This document shows, one piece after another, positions 17,719 through 26,323 of a stretch of 64,000 bases of DNA. A model generated the notes under the pieces. It was not told the DNA's origin. It made no database searches and worked only from the letters and a program-made list of their open reading frames with translations. The position numbers and the translations under genes were made by a program. Each line of letters opens with the position of its first letter. Within the stretch, counting starts at the first letter, position 1. This DNA is from Flavobacterium circumlabens (GTDB lineage Bacteria; Bacteroidota; Bacteroidia; Flavobacteriales; Flavobacteriaceae): the NCBI RefSeq assembly GCF_004345565.1, contig NZ_SLWA01000001.1:839892-903891 (forward strand), read 5' to 3'.

Positions 17719-18845
17719 TATCTCTTTATTTGCTCTCTATAAATAAATTCCAAATCATTTATTTTTTCTAAAATATTATGATTCATCTCAAATGTTTTTT
17801 TTGCATTTTTTGAAAACTCATGGTATGCATTTTCATCATTTAGCAACGTAATTATTTTTTCACAAAAGTTAATTGTGTTATTATCTTTTACGGTATAGCC
17901 GTTAAAATCATCTTTAATCAAGTCTTTGTTTCCATCGCAGTCAGAAACCACACCAGGTATTGACAAAGCTAAACTTTCAATTATAGCATAAGGTAATCCT
18001 TCATATCTCGCTGCAGACAAATATAATTTTGATTTACTAATTATATTTAAAACATCTTCACGTGAAGTCCAGTTTAAAAGTGTTACGTTCTCTATTAAAT
18101 CTAGTTTAGAAATTAATTCCTGAACTTCTTCTAACTGATCTGCATGGTGTCCGACTCCCAATAATACCAGATGCATTTTTTGCGTTTTGTTAATTTCATA
18201 TAAAATACGAATTAACTCCTCTATATTTTTCTGATAACAGGGTCTGCCAACCGTGCAAAGATACTCGTCCGGCCATGTTTTTGGTATCGAAAGTTCTGAT
18301 ATATTTTTAATTGGTTCAATTGCATTATTAAAAAGCAGTGTTTTTGCTACCGGAAAGCCAACATCTTGTGTAGCTCTGTTTAATTCTGACTCAGAAGAGG
18401 CCAGTAAAACTGAATTTCCTTTTGAAAGTATTTTTTCTACCGTTAGAAAAACAGATCTTTTTAATTTACTGTTTGCGCTCAAATAAGAAAATGCCTGCGG
18501 AGTATGGAGTACTTTTATTCCTGTTAAAAATCCAACAACTCTTCCGATCACTCCTCCTTTTGTACTATGGGAATGTATAAGATCCGGTTTCTCTTTTCTA
18601 ATTATCCTTAAAGCTCTTACAATGGCGAGATAATCATTTTTTAATGATATTGATCTGTATATTGGAAGCTTATAATCGATAATGCTTTTTGAGTTTTTAT
18701 CTCTGAATTGTTCTTTTATGTCCGTATCCCCATGAATCACAAAACATTCAAAATGTGAAGGGTCAAGATTTTGGAGTATTTGTCGTAATGAAACATCAAC
18801 ACCACCTACGGAATGAAGAATATGGGCAACCTTAATTTTATTCAT
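17718..18845 (-). CDS. Family 4 glycosyltransferase
   Basis: A 375-residue GT-B retaining glycosyltransferase. The N-terminal Rossmann half carries [14 protein letters not shown] and HSHSTKGG; the C-terminal nucleotide-sugar half carries the E-x7-E motif in [11 protein letters not shown] (near 287-297), followed by GVVSDCDGN. It acts on lipid-linked glycan at the cytoplasmic face of the membrane. It overlaps the upstream polymerase-like gene by eight bases and the downstream UXS gene by one, so it is firmly in the operon. Sugar specificity not predictable. Confidence 0.9.
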   Translation of the reverse strand: MNKIKVAHILHSVGGVDVSLRQILQNLDPSHFECFVIHGDTDIKEQFRDKNSKSIIDYKLPIYRSISLKNDYLAIVRALRIIRKEKPDLIHSHSTKGGVIGRVVGFLTGIKVLHTPQAFSYLSANSKLKRSVFLTVEKILSKGNSVLLASSESELNRATQDVGFPVAKTLLFNNAIEPIKNISELSIPKTWPDEYLCTVGRPCYQKNIEELIRILYEINKTQKMHLVLLGVGHHADQLEEVQELISKLDLIENVTLLNWTSREDVLNIISKSKLYLSAARYEGLPYAIIESLALSIPGVVSDCDGNKDLIKDDFNGYTVKDNNTINFCEKIITLLNDENAYHEFSKNAKKTFEMNHNILEKINDLEFIYREQIKR

Positions 18846-20031
18846 TACTAACTTTCTTTTGGGGAACCAAATTTAGAATAAATATCGCGAACAAATAACA
18901 TCCAAACTGTCTATAAAATATGTTTTCTACAAAAAAGAATAATAAAAATGATATTGCGATTGCAATTGCAAAAAAGTTTGATTTTGCCTCGTAAAACAAT
19001 TTTATAAAAAAGCTTATAAACAGTAGCAGCCCCAAAAGACCACCAATTAGATAAAAATCTATAAACTGATTGTGGGAGTTAAATTTCTCAGAAAGAAAAT
19101 ATTCTTTTTTCGATTGGTTTTCTATTGTTGTGGTATAACAATCCAGGAAATTATTTGTGATGGTCTCGTATCCACTGAATCCGGATAATAAAAGAAAATC
19201 CTTTTTTAATGTCATATTATTGGCACAATTCCAAATCACAATTCTTGGTTCATAATCTGATGCTACTTTTAAAGATTCTTCTATATTGTTTTTGATAAAA
19301 AATCTTTCGGATATGTTTTTGTTCGTCACCACAATAATTCCAAATAAAACGATGATCGACGCTGTAAATAGTATTTTCTTATACCATTGAACTTTGTAGT
19401 AAAAAAGAAAATAAACAACAGCAATGCAAAATATTGTAATAATGGAAATTCTGGCAGAAATTAATATAATAAACAGCAGTAGTACTATGGCGTTTAGTAT
19501 GTAAATCCATTTTTGTTTTATGCTCACAACTGCTTTTTCTACTGACAATAAAAATCCTAAAACGGCAACAAAACCAATATAGGGGCGCTCCAGAAGTAAT
19601 AAATTATTAACCTCAGCGGTATTTGCAAATGGTAATGTATGGTTTTTATAAAAAAACATCCCGATTAAAAACAAGGAGCTCACGATGCAGGCGTTTATTC
19701 CCAAAAGGATGAAAAGTTTAAACCTTTCAATATCTGTAATTTTACGTAGTATAAGTGAAAACCAAAAAAGCAACAGCATACCCTTGTAAACTTTCAAATC
19801 GTAGACGATAGTACCATAAAAAAGAGATTTGATAAATAGATATAACAGTAATAAAAATAAAACAGTTCCGGCAGAAAATGTCTTTTTATATTCTTTTAGG
19901 TTGAGATCCTTAAGATATAAAAGTGATAAAAGTACCAATAGGATATTGGGCAGCGCTTTTGAAAAAAAAAGCGTCAAAATCAATATATAAATAAGATAGT
20001 CGAAAGCATTCTGTTTAATTACATTCTTCAT
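18838..20031 (-). CDS. Wzy/O-antigen ligase-like membrane protein
   Basis: A 397-residue protein with about 11 hydrophobic helices and a large periplasmic loop near residues 235-330, the layout of O-antigen polymerases and ligases. The loop contains WNCANNMTLKKDFLLLSGFSGYE and a late NSHNQFIDFYLIGGLLGLLLF segment, which resembles the conserved H-N-x6-G region of the ligase/Wzy superfamily. It is one of two such proteins in this locus. It overlaps both neighbours by four to eight bases. It is probably either the polymerase or the ligase of the surface glycan. Confidence 0.8.
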   Translation of the reverse strand: MKNVIKQNAFDYLIYILILTLFFSKALPNILLVLLSLLYLKDLNLKEYKKTFSAGTVLFLLLLYLFIKSLFYGTIVYDLKVYKGMLLLFWFSLILRKITDIERFKLFILLGINACIVSSLFLIGMFFYKNHTLPFANTAEVNNLLLLERPYIGFVAVLGFLLSVEKAVVSIKQKWIYILNAIVLLLFIILISARISIITIFCIAVVYFLFYYKVQWYKKILFTASIIVLFGIIVVTNKNISERFFIKNNIEESLKVASDYEPRIVIWNCANNMTLKKDFLLLSGFSGYETITNNFLDCYTTTIENQSKKEYFLSEKFNSHNQFIDFYLIGGLLGLLLFISFFIKLFYEAKSNFFAIAIAISFLLFFFVENIFYRQFGCYLFAIFILNLVPQKKVSNE

Positions 20032-20825
20032 TTTCTAATTTTTTTTATAGACAAAATCAAATTATAAGGAAGAAACAAGAGTACATAATTTCTAAGCAAT
20101 CCGTAAATTGGATAGAAACCAAAATAGAAATGTTTTTTTATAATTGTAATTCTGCTTTTAACCTGCTGTTTCCTTTTTTTTAATGAAATTCCGTTGGCAT
20201 TGATTTCAATTTGTGTAAGATATTCTTCCATATTTGCCATTTTGTATTTCCGGGAAATAGTAAAGAAAAAAGCATAATCTTCTGCGAATTTATGGTCTAA
20301 AGGATATAAACTGACGCTATCTAAAATTTCAGAACAAAACATCACGGCAGGATGAATCAGCATCGAATTCAAATACATTTTCTTTTTTATATTCCTGTCT
20401 TCCAGTGGTAAATTGATCGAATATAGAAAATGACCATTTGTGTCGACAGCCAACACATTTGATCCTACAATTTTTACCTCCGGATTTTCTTCCAGAAATG
20501 CTTTTTGAACAGCGAATCTCTTTCCAAGACAGCTATCTCCGCAATCTAATCTTGCGATGTATTTATATTTTTTTTCAATACTAATTTTTAATCCTGAATT
20601 TAAAGCTGTTTCAATTCCTTTATTACTTTTCAAATATTCGAATAGTATAATTCCTCTTGCTTTAAAATTAGACCGGACAACAGCTTCATCAAATTTATCT
20701 GTAACACTTCCGTCATCAACAATTATGACATCAATTTCCTCGTCTGGATCAATAGAACGCAATGATCGAAGTAATCCTTCAGAATTATTAAAATATGGGA
20801 TTAGAAGGACAGCACTATTGTTCAT
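20028..20825 (-). CDS. Family 2 glycosyltransferase
   Basis: A 265-residue GT-A enzyme: LLIPYFNNSEGLLRSL, VDDGS near 36-40, and RLDCGDS near 92-98 as the DxD-like metal site (DCGD). The C-terminal part is basic and hydrophobic. Its 3' end overlaps the next gene by four bases, while its 5' end overlaps the upstream polymerase-like gene by eleven. Part of the polysaccharide operon; linkage formed unknown. Confidence 0.88.
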   Translation of the reverse strand: MNNSAVLLIPYFNNSEGLLRSLRSIDPDEEIDVIIVDDGSVTDKFDEAVVRSNFKARGIILFEYLKSNKGIETALNSGLKISIEKKYKYIARLDCGDSCLGKRFAVQKAFLEENPEVKIVGSNVLAVDTNGHFLYSINLPLEDRNIKKKMYLNSMLIHPAVMFCSEILDSVSLYPLDHKFAEDYAFFFTISRKYKMANMEEYLTQIEINANGISLKKRKQQVKSRITIIKKHFYFGFYPIYGLLRNYVLLFLPYNLILSIKKIRK

Positions 20826-22200
20826 TTTTCAATGCTTTTAGTTTATATCTTAATTGAATTAAAATAGCAATACTTAGCCAGACAACATACATTCGAAATG
20901 TATCAATCTGAAGCCAGTTTATGTATAATCCTATCAGTGTAATTAGAATAATTACGGTTAATGTTTTTTCTTCATTCTGAGTACTTTTCATTATGCTTAT
21001 CGTTTCTCTTAAAGAAAAATATAGCAACATAATAAACAAAAGAAAGCCTAATAATCCTGTTTCTGCCAATAATCTTGTATATAAATTATATCCCGGAGGA
21101 AAAGTTTTTTCTTTCTTGTTTTTGTAATACAATTTAAACTCGTAATTGTTTTTTGTTGCCCAACCCGGATAATGGGTTCTGTTATGATAGGCTTGCTGCC
21201 CAAATCCAACTCCTGCGATTGGGTTTTCCTTAAAAACCTGTATCGACGCATATTGGATTCCAAATCTTGACTGGTTAGAAATGCTTTTAGTCAAATTATT
21301 TTTAAAATCTAATGATTCCATTTTAGTTGCAACGGACTTCATTACTTTTTCTCCATTAAAAGCTAACAGAACAGCAAAAATTACAGCAAAACCAATCAAT
21401 GCTTTTTTTATATAGGTCTTAAATCGAATGTCTTTGTATAAAAAAATTGCAAAAATCAGCAACTGAAAAAATATTACAATTAATCCTGTTCTTGATCCCG
21501 AAAAGTACGTCAGGAGTAATACTGCAATGGCCGGTAAAAATTTGGTTGGTTTTTTGTTTGTCAAAATATAGCTAAACATCCAGCCGGCAATACTTATTAA
21601 GTAAATGGCAAGAAAGGGAGGCTCGTAAGAAACAGAAGAAATCCTTCCTTCAGGATGAAGATGTACTTCTGAAAAAGGAAAATAATCAAACAGATTTAAG
21701 ACCGGATAAAAGATTCTAAACCCAAAAACAATTACCAAAGTTTCGAGAAAACCATATACGGAAGCAATAATTAAAGAGTATAAAAAAACTTTTCTGATCT
21801 TGAAAAGCATTTCCTTTACTTCCATTTTTGCTAAAACATTTATGTATAAAATCAGGAATATGAAACTTGAAGTAATTAGTGCAAAATACTGTCTTATAAA
21901 TCTGTTTATTCCGGTGGTGTGTTTAAAATAATTAGTAGTAATTGTATCCAGGTTTACTATAAATGTTATGATGCACCAAGCCAAAAACAATATTACACAC
22001 TGAAAAAGTATGTTTTTATAAGGGATCATAATTTTTTTAGAATAAAAGGTATCTGCCACTAAAAATAAAAATCCACCAAATAAAAAGAGCGCTCCGGATT
22101 CGCTTTTAAATTCACCCAGGGCAGAAATACCCTCGTATTCATTAAAAGGAAAGAAGAACAAACCTAAAAAAAATAAAACTGTATAAATTTTTTGAAGCAC
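20815..22200 (-). CDS. O-antigen ligase/polymerase family protein
   Basis: A 461-residue polytopic protein with about 12 hydrophobic segments. It has the family hallmarks: FSGSRTGLIVI near residue 230 and the large periplasmic loop with PIAGVGFGQQAYHNR (about 325-340) followed by YNLYTRLLAETGLLGFLLF. This is the Wzy_C/O-antigen ligase pattern. The start is a GTG (22198-22200) placed directly after the stop of the upstream gene, which suggests reinitiation. With the second polymerase-like gene in the locus, one may polymerise and the other ligate. Confidence 0.85.
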   Translation of the reverse strand: MLQKIYTVLFFLGLFFFPFNEYEGISALGEFKSESGALFLFGGFLFLVADTFYSKKIMIPYKNILFQCVILFLAWCIITFIVNLDTITTNYFKHTTGINRFIRQYFALITSSFIFLILYINVLAKMEVKEMLFKIRKVFLYSLIIASVYGFLETLVIVFGFRIFYPVLNLFDYFPFSEVHLHPEGRISSVSYEPPFLAIYLISIAGWMFSYILTNKKPTKFLPAIAVLLLTYFSGSRTGLIVIFFQLLIFAIFLYKDIRFKTYIKKALIGFAVIFAVLLAFNGEKVMKSVATKMESLDFKNNLTKSISNQSRFGIQYASIQVFKENPIAGVGFGQQAYHNRTHYPGWATKNNYEFKLYYKNKKEKTFPPGYNLYTRLLAETGLLGFLLFIMLLYFSLRETISIMKSTQNEEKTLTVIILITLIGLYINWLQIDTFRMYVVWLSIAILIQLRYKLKALKNEQ

Positions 22201-23280
22201 TTAATTGTTTTTGGTTAATTTATTTAATTTTCTAATCGTTTCAGAAATAACGGGATGATACCCTATTTGAATCATCAGTATTAAAAAAAACAGCAGAATC
22301 GAAGATTTTTTAGTAATTACCTTTAAAACTATTCTCTCATATATTCCTTTATCAGCAATTACTTCCTGATTGTATTTTTTTGCTATTTCGTAAACTTTCG
22401 CATGAAATACCATTCGCTTTATATAATTATATTTTATCTTCAACGAAGTTTTAGTTACAGCACACTTATATAACAGATAAAAGACTCTCTGAATAAATCG
22501 TACCGCTTTTAATTCCTCTATTTCGCTATCCGGAAGGGTAAGATTATATTCTTTTTTATAATCGAAATAATATTTTTCAAGCGCTTTAGAAAAATAATCG
22601 TTTTCTATCGTTAATCTGGATTTACTGGTAGCAACTTCCCGATAATAATACCCCGCGTAATCAATAAATACTATTTTTTCAGCTTTATTGAAAGCTTGTA
22701 TATTAAACATATTATCTTCTTCAATTACTCTGTTTTTAGGAAAATGTATGTTATTCAAATCAACAAAACTTCTTTTATAAATTTTATTCCAAACTGCAAA
22801 TAAATCCTCTGTCTTCAATAGATTAGGAATTATTTCAGCTTGAATAAAGGGCTGTGCGTAAAGAATACCTACATCAAAAACCGGATCTTTAATAATATAT
22901 TTACCATCTCTTCCTAAAATAGTTTTAGAAACTACAATGTCTAAATTATCATGTTGAGCAGTTTCATACAAATGTTCAAACATATCGTCTTTTACAAAAT
23001 CATCATTGTCTAAAAAGCCGATATATTCTCCTTTAGCAACTGCAATTCCAGTATTTCTTGCCTCGCTGATCCCTTTATTAATTTGGCTGATTACTATAAT
23101 TCTACTGTCCTTTTTTTGGTATCCCTGAATAATGCCAATACTATTGTCTGTAGATCCATCATTAACAAAAATAAATTCGCATGCAATTAACGTCTGATTT
23201 ATGAGCGATTTTATACAATCCTGCAAAAACGCTTCCCCATTATAAACGGGAATGATTATACTGACTTTAATTGAATTCAT
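22201..23280 (-). CDS. Family 2 glycosyltransferase
   Basis: A 359-residue GT-A enzyme with VSIIIPVYNGEAFL, VNDGSTDNS (39-47), ARNTG and FLDNDDF (near 90-96) as the nucleotide and metal site, a C-terminal helical domain and a hydrophobic segment near residue 330 that may anchor it. Its start overlaps the end of the flippase gene by 14 bases. Donor and acceptor unknown. Confidence 0.9.
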   Translation of the reverse strand: MNSIKVSIIIPVYNGEAFLQDCIKSLINQTLIACEFIFVNDGSTDNSIGIIQGYQKKDSRIIVISQINKGISEARNTGIAVAKGEYIGFLDNDDFVKDDMFEHLYETAQHDNLDIVVSKTILGRDGKYIIKDPVFDVGILYAQPFIQAEIIPNLLKTEDLFAVWNKIYKRSFVDLNNIHFPKNRVIEEDNMFNIQAFNKAEKIVFIDYAGYYYREVATSKSRLTIENDYFSKALEKYYFDYKKEYNLTLPDSEIEELKAVRFIQRVFYLLYKCAVTKTSLKIKYNYIKRMVFHAKVYEIAKKYNQEVIADKGIYERIVLKVITKKSSILLFFLILMIQIGYHPVISETIRKLNKLTKNN

Positions 23281-24571
23281 TCTTTCCCCCTTTTTGAGCT
23301 ATCATATCAATCTCTCTTTTTGCAAAATACCACATCCCTAAAGCAATTAAAACCTGAGTGATAATGAGTGTAATAGCTGTTCCTAACTCTTTATAATAAT
23401 AAGTAAGCAATAAATTAATACCCAAATTTAGAATTGTAGCGTACAATATAACCCGGAAATATAAATTATCTTTTCCCAAATTTAAAAGGATTTGTTTTCC
23501 GTACATGGAGTCTAAAAAGGAAAGCAATGGTATAAGTATTAAAATTTTAAAGAGAATTACAGCCGAAACCATTTCAGCTCCGTAGATTATTTTTATAATT
23601 TGTTCTGCAAAACAAAAGCATATCACAATAATGACAGAAAATATAAAAGCACCATACATCGTGATTTTTTTTATTTTTTGAATCGTACTATATTTATCCA
23701 GACTCATCTCTTTGGAGAGGTATGGAAAAAGTGTATTTGAAATTGGTGTCTGCAAATTTCCTATTGCCCTCGCCAGTTTTTCTGCTGCTGAAAAAAATCC
23801 TACCGCATGATTTCCTGCAATAATTCCCAAAATTAAAGTATTGGTATTGGTAAATAAAGAGATTTTTAATTCTGATAAAAAAACATATTTACCCTTATTT
23901 AATTGTTCCTTGATTTTTTTAAATGATTGAACCCGAAACCTGATATTGAAATCTTTCCGGAGATAAAATAAAGAAAAAATTCCTGCAGAAATAAAACCTA
24001 ATGCATTAAAAACAGGAACAAGATAATAATCGGATTTGTGTTTTATAAAAATAAAAAGCGCAATTGTAAAAATGATCTTCGTTACTAAATTCAGATACGT
24101 AATATATTTCATTTTTTGAATTCCCTGAAAATACCACACCGGAAAAATCGCCTGACCAAGAATAGATCCAAATGAAAATAAATAGACCATCCAATAGGTT
24201 CTGAAAATTTCAAAAGCAAAAACAATTCCTGTCATCAGGATAAAACTCAATACTACCAAAAGCAATTTGGTTGACATAATCTGGTTGAAAATTTCATTTT
24301 GCTTTTCCACATTATCCATTACCATTGAAACATCTCTTGTGCCTGTAGCATTAAAGCCGTAGTCGGTAATAATTTGAAAATAAGTAATAAAGGCAAATGA
24401 AAAAGATAATAAACCAAAATATTCAACTCCGAGGACTCTTATTAGATAAGGAAGTGTAATTAATGGCAGAATTAAATTGAGACCTTGCAGTACGGAGAGA
24501 TAAACAAAATTTGAAGCTAAAATTTTGTGTTTTTTATATTGTCGAAATATATCAAAAAGTTTTAGCTTCAA
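23267..24571 (-). CDS. Polysaccharide flippase (Wzx-like)
   Basis: A 434-residue MOP-superfamily transporter with 12 or so hydrophobic segments and the Polysacc_synt opening ASNFVYLSVLQGLNLILPLI. The motif YLIRVLGVEYFGLLSFSFAF is typical of Wzx O-unit flippases. It moves lipid-linked repeat units across the inner membrane. The start is a TTG at 24569-24571; no in-frame ATG lies close upstream. The gene begins only about 20 bases beyond a strong terminator, so transcription of the glycan genes may depend on read-through. Confidence 0.9.
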   Translation of the reverse strand: MKLKLFDIFRQYKKHKILASNFVYLSVLQGLNLILPLITLPYLIRVLGVEYFGLLSFSFAFITYFQIITDYGFNATGTRDVSMVMDNVEKQNEIFNQIMSTKLLLVVLSFILMTGIVFAFEIFRTYWMVYLFSFGSILGQAIFPVWYFQGIQKMKYITYLNLVTKIIFTIALFIFIKHKSDYYLVPVFNALGFISAGIFSLFYLRKDFNIRFRVQSFKKIKEQLNKGKYVFLSELKISLFTNTNTLILGIIAGNHAVGFFSAAEKLARAIGNLQTPISNTLFPYLSKEMSLDKYSTIQKIKKITMYGAFIFSVIIVICFCFAEQIIKIIYGAEMVSAVILFKILILIPLLSFLDSMYGKQILLNLGKDNLYFRVILYATILNLGINLLLTYYYKELGTAITLIITQVLIALGMWYFAKREIDMIAQKGGKNEFN

Positions 24572-24589
24572 AATTTTAATTTAGGTTAT

Positions 24590-24621
24590 AAAAAAAGGCT
24601 ATGATCAGATGAAATAGCCTT
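24590..24621 (-). terminator. Intrinsic terminator at the head of the glycan genes
   Basis: On the minus strand, AAGGCTAT, a loop of 11 bases and ATAGCC are followed by a run of seven T. It lies after the lipoprotein gene and immediately before the flippase gene. Confidence 0.8.
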
Positions 24622-24641
24622 AATAATTTATTAGGAAGAAT

Positions 24642-25178
24642 TTACATTTTAGCACCTCTGACTTTTTCCAGTTCAGGATAAATTGCGGGCTTAGTTAAGA
24701 AATAAGGATCATAGTTTTCCCCTTCCTTAACAAATGTTGCTGTCCCTGATGCGTCATCAAACTTTATAAATTCGTTTGGTGTGAAATATTTGGATAAATC
24801 TTTTTGCTCTATTTTAAAAGTTCTTCCTTCAAAACTTAATGTTACAGAATTGATTTTAACAGGCTCCTGATCTTTTTTAGAACTGATATCAAAACGAATA
24901 TCATTTGGTAAAATTCCCTCAGGAACACTAAATGTTATCGTTTGCGGTTCATCTTTTCCTTTTACTCCGTAATAAACGGTGTTTTTATCATCAAAAAAAG
25001 AAATGGAAGGGTCTTTATAAAAAAGAATTAATTCATCATCTTTTTTGATGTCTAAATCTACAATTACATCAAATGTATTTGCTTTAACTTCTTCTACAGG
25101 TTTCTCTTCCTCTTTGTTTTTACAGGATATTAAAGAAACTATAACTAATAAATTTAAAAGAATTAATTTTGTTTTCAT
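24642..25178 (-). CDS. Hypothetical lipoprotein
   Basis: About 178 residues. The N-terminus is a lipoprotein signal with lipobox LISC and Cys19, followed by an acidic/basic linker (KNKEEEKPVEEVK). The rest is predicted beta-rich, with repeated strands such as FDVIVDLDIKKDDELILFY. It resembles small secreted beta-sandwich domains but I do not recognise a family. The start is the ATG at 25178; an upstream TTG lies inside the promoter element. Its position between the chain-length-like gene and the flippase suggests a role in surface glycan export, unproven. Confidence 0.8.
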   Translation of the reverse strand: MKTKLILLNLLVIVSLISCKNKEEEKPVEEVKANTFDVIVDLDIKKDDELILFYKDPSISFFDDKNTVYYGVKGKDEPQTITFSVPEGILPNDIRFDISSKKDQEPVKINSVTLSFEGRTFKIEQKDLSKYFTPNEFIKFDDASGTATFVKEGENYDPYFLTKPAIYPELEKVRGAKM

Positions 25179-25193
25179 TTGTAATTTTTTTGG

Positions 25194-25201
25194 CAAAAAT
25201 A
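25194..25201 (-). promoter_or_regulatory. -7 element for the lipoprotein gene
   Basis: TATTTTTG on the minus strand, 15 bases before the ATG at 25178, matches TAnnTTTG and supports that start. Confidence 0.6.
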
Positions 25202-25327
25202 TATTTTTTTTAATATTAAATTATAAAAATGTTTATATAATTCATTGTTATTATACTTCAGAAACAACTATTGCTTCTTTTATTAAATAATTATCTGTTT
25301 TTCAACTCCTTATAGTTTATAAATAAT

Positions 25328-26314
25328 TTAAAGTGTTGGAGAAATTTTAAGTTTCTGTCTTTTATAAAAAGAATTAAAAACAGTCAAAAGTACAAATACG
25401 AAAATAAATACCAGCGGTAATAAAAGTTTTAAATTTCCATTAATAAATTTAGGTGCTTCAATGTTCATCGTTACACTGCTTTCTTTAATAATTTTATCAA
25501 ATCCAATTAATTCAATTTTATGAGTTCCCTGCTCACTCAATAGCAGGTCTTTCGTTTTTATTATATCGTTTAGCTGTGTATTCTCGTTGTTATACAATAA
25601 CTTATCACTTCTGTTCGAATATTTAGTTGCGCTTGAGAAATTACTCAAAACACCATCGATCTGCTTAATTATAGAGTCGTTTTGTCTAATTTTTGAATTT
25701 GTATTCGTACAAACCTGTTTTTGAATTTTTTTGAAATAATCCGATTTATTCAAATAAGCGAACAATGGTTCTATAAGTTTTTCTTCAGATGCTTTTTTCT
25801 TCGTATAAATAATTATTTTTTGAAAAGGATAGTTTTTACTTGTTGTACTTTCTTCAATAACTTTGTTGACATCTCCATCTTCCGCTAATAACTTGAGTAG
25901 TTCGAAATTTTCTGGTTTATTCTTAACAAAATTATAGACGTCCGTAATTGGTTTTATTTTAATTTCATTCAGATTTTTAGGCTCTTTAATACCTACAATT
26001 TCTTTAAGAAAAACAGTATCCCCGGATATAATTTTTGATTCTAATAAATCAATTTTCGAATATAAATAATCAACACTTCCGAAATTTGGCGTTACGATGA
26101 TTTCATTACTATACGCTTTTTTAGCGTCGAAATATAACCCTATAGCAAACCCGGCCACTATTAAAATTAAAACAATAATCCAGTTTCGGACAAAAAACTG
26201 GATTCCATTAAAAATAGAAGCATTAACCGATTCAAAAAAGCTGCCGATTTTTTTAGAAATCTGTGCTAAATCAATTTCCTGATCTTCTTGATTTTGGGGT
26301 ACTTTTGTACTCAT
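25328..26314 (-). CDS. Chain-length-determinant-like membrane protein
   Basis: A 328-residue protein with a transmembrane helix at about 46-65, a mostly helical periplasmic region (70-290) and a second transmembrane helix near 298-316 with a short cytoplasmic tail. This two-helix layout is that of Wzz-type polysaccharide co-polymerases, and the location beside the flippase and polymerases fits. No Wzz proline-rich motif is clear, so the call is by topology and context. It lies nine bases after the DUF6909 gene. Confidence 0.7.
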   Translation of the reverse strand: MSTKVPQNQEDQEIDLAQISKKIGSFFESVNASIFNGIQFFVRNWIIVLILIVAGFAIGLYFDAKKAYSNEIIVTPNFGSVDYLYSKIDLLESKIISGDTVFLKEIVGIKEPKNLNEIKIKPITDVYNFVKNKPENFELLKLLAEDGDVNKVIEESTTSKNYPFQKIIIYTKKKASEEKLIEPLFAYLNKSDYFKKIQKQVCTNTNSKIRQNDSIIKQIDGVLSNFSSATKYSNRSDKLLYNNENTQLNDIIKTKDLLLSEQGTHKIELIGFDKIIKESSVTMNIEAPKFINGNLKLLLPLVFIFVFVLLTVFNSFYKRQKLKISPTL

Positions 26315-26323
26315 TTATTAGGG

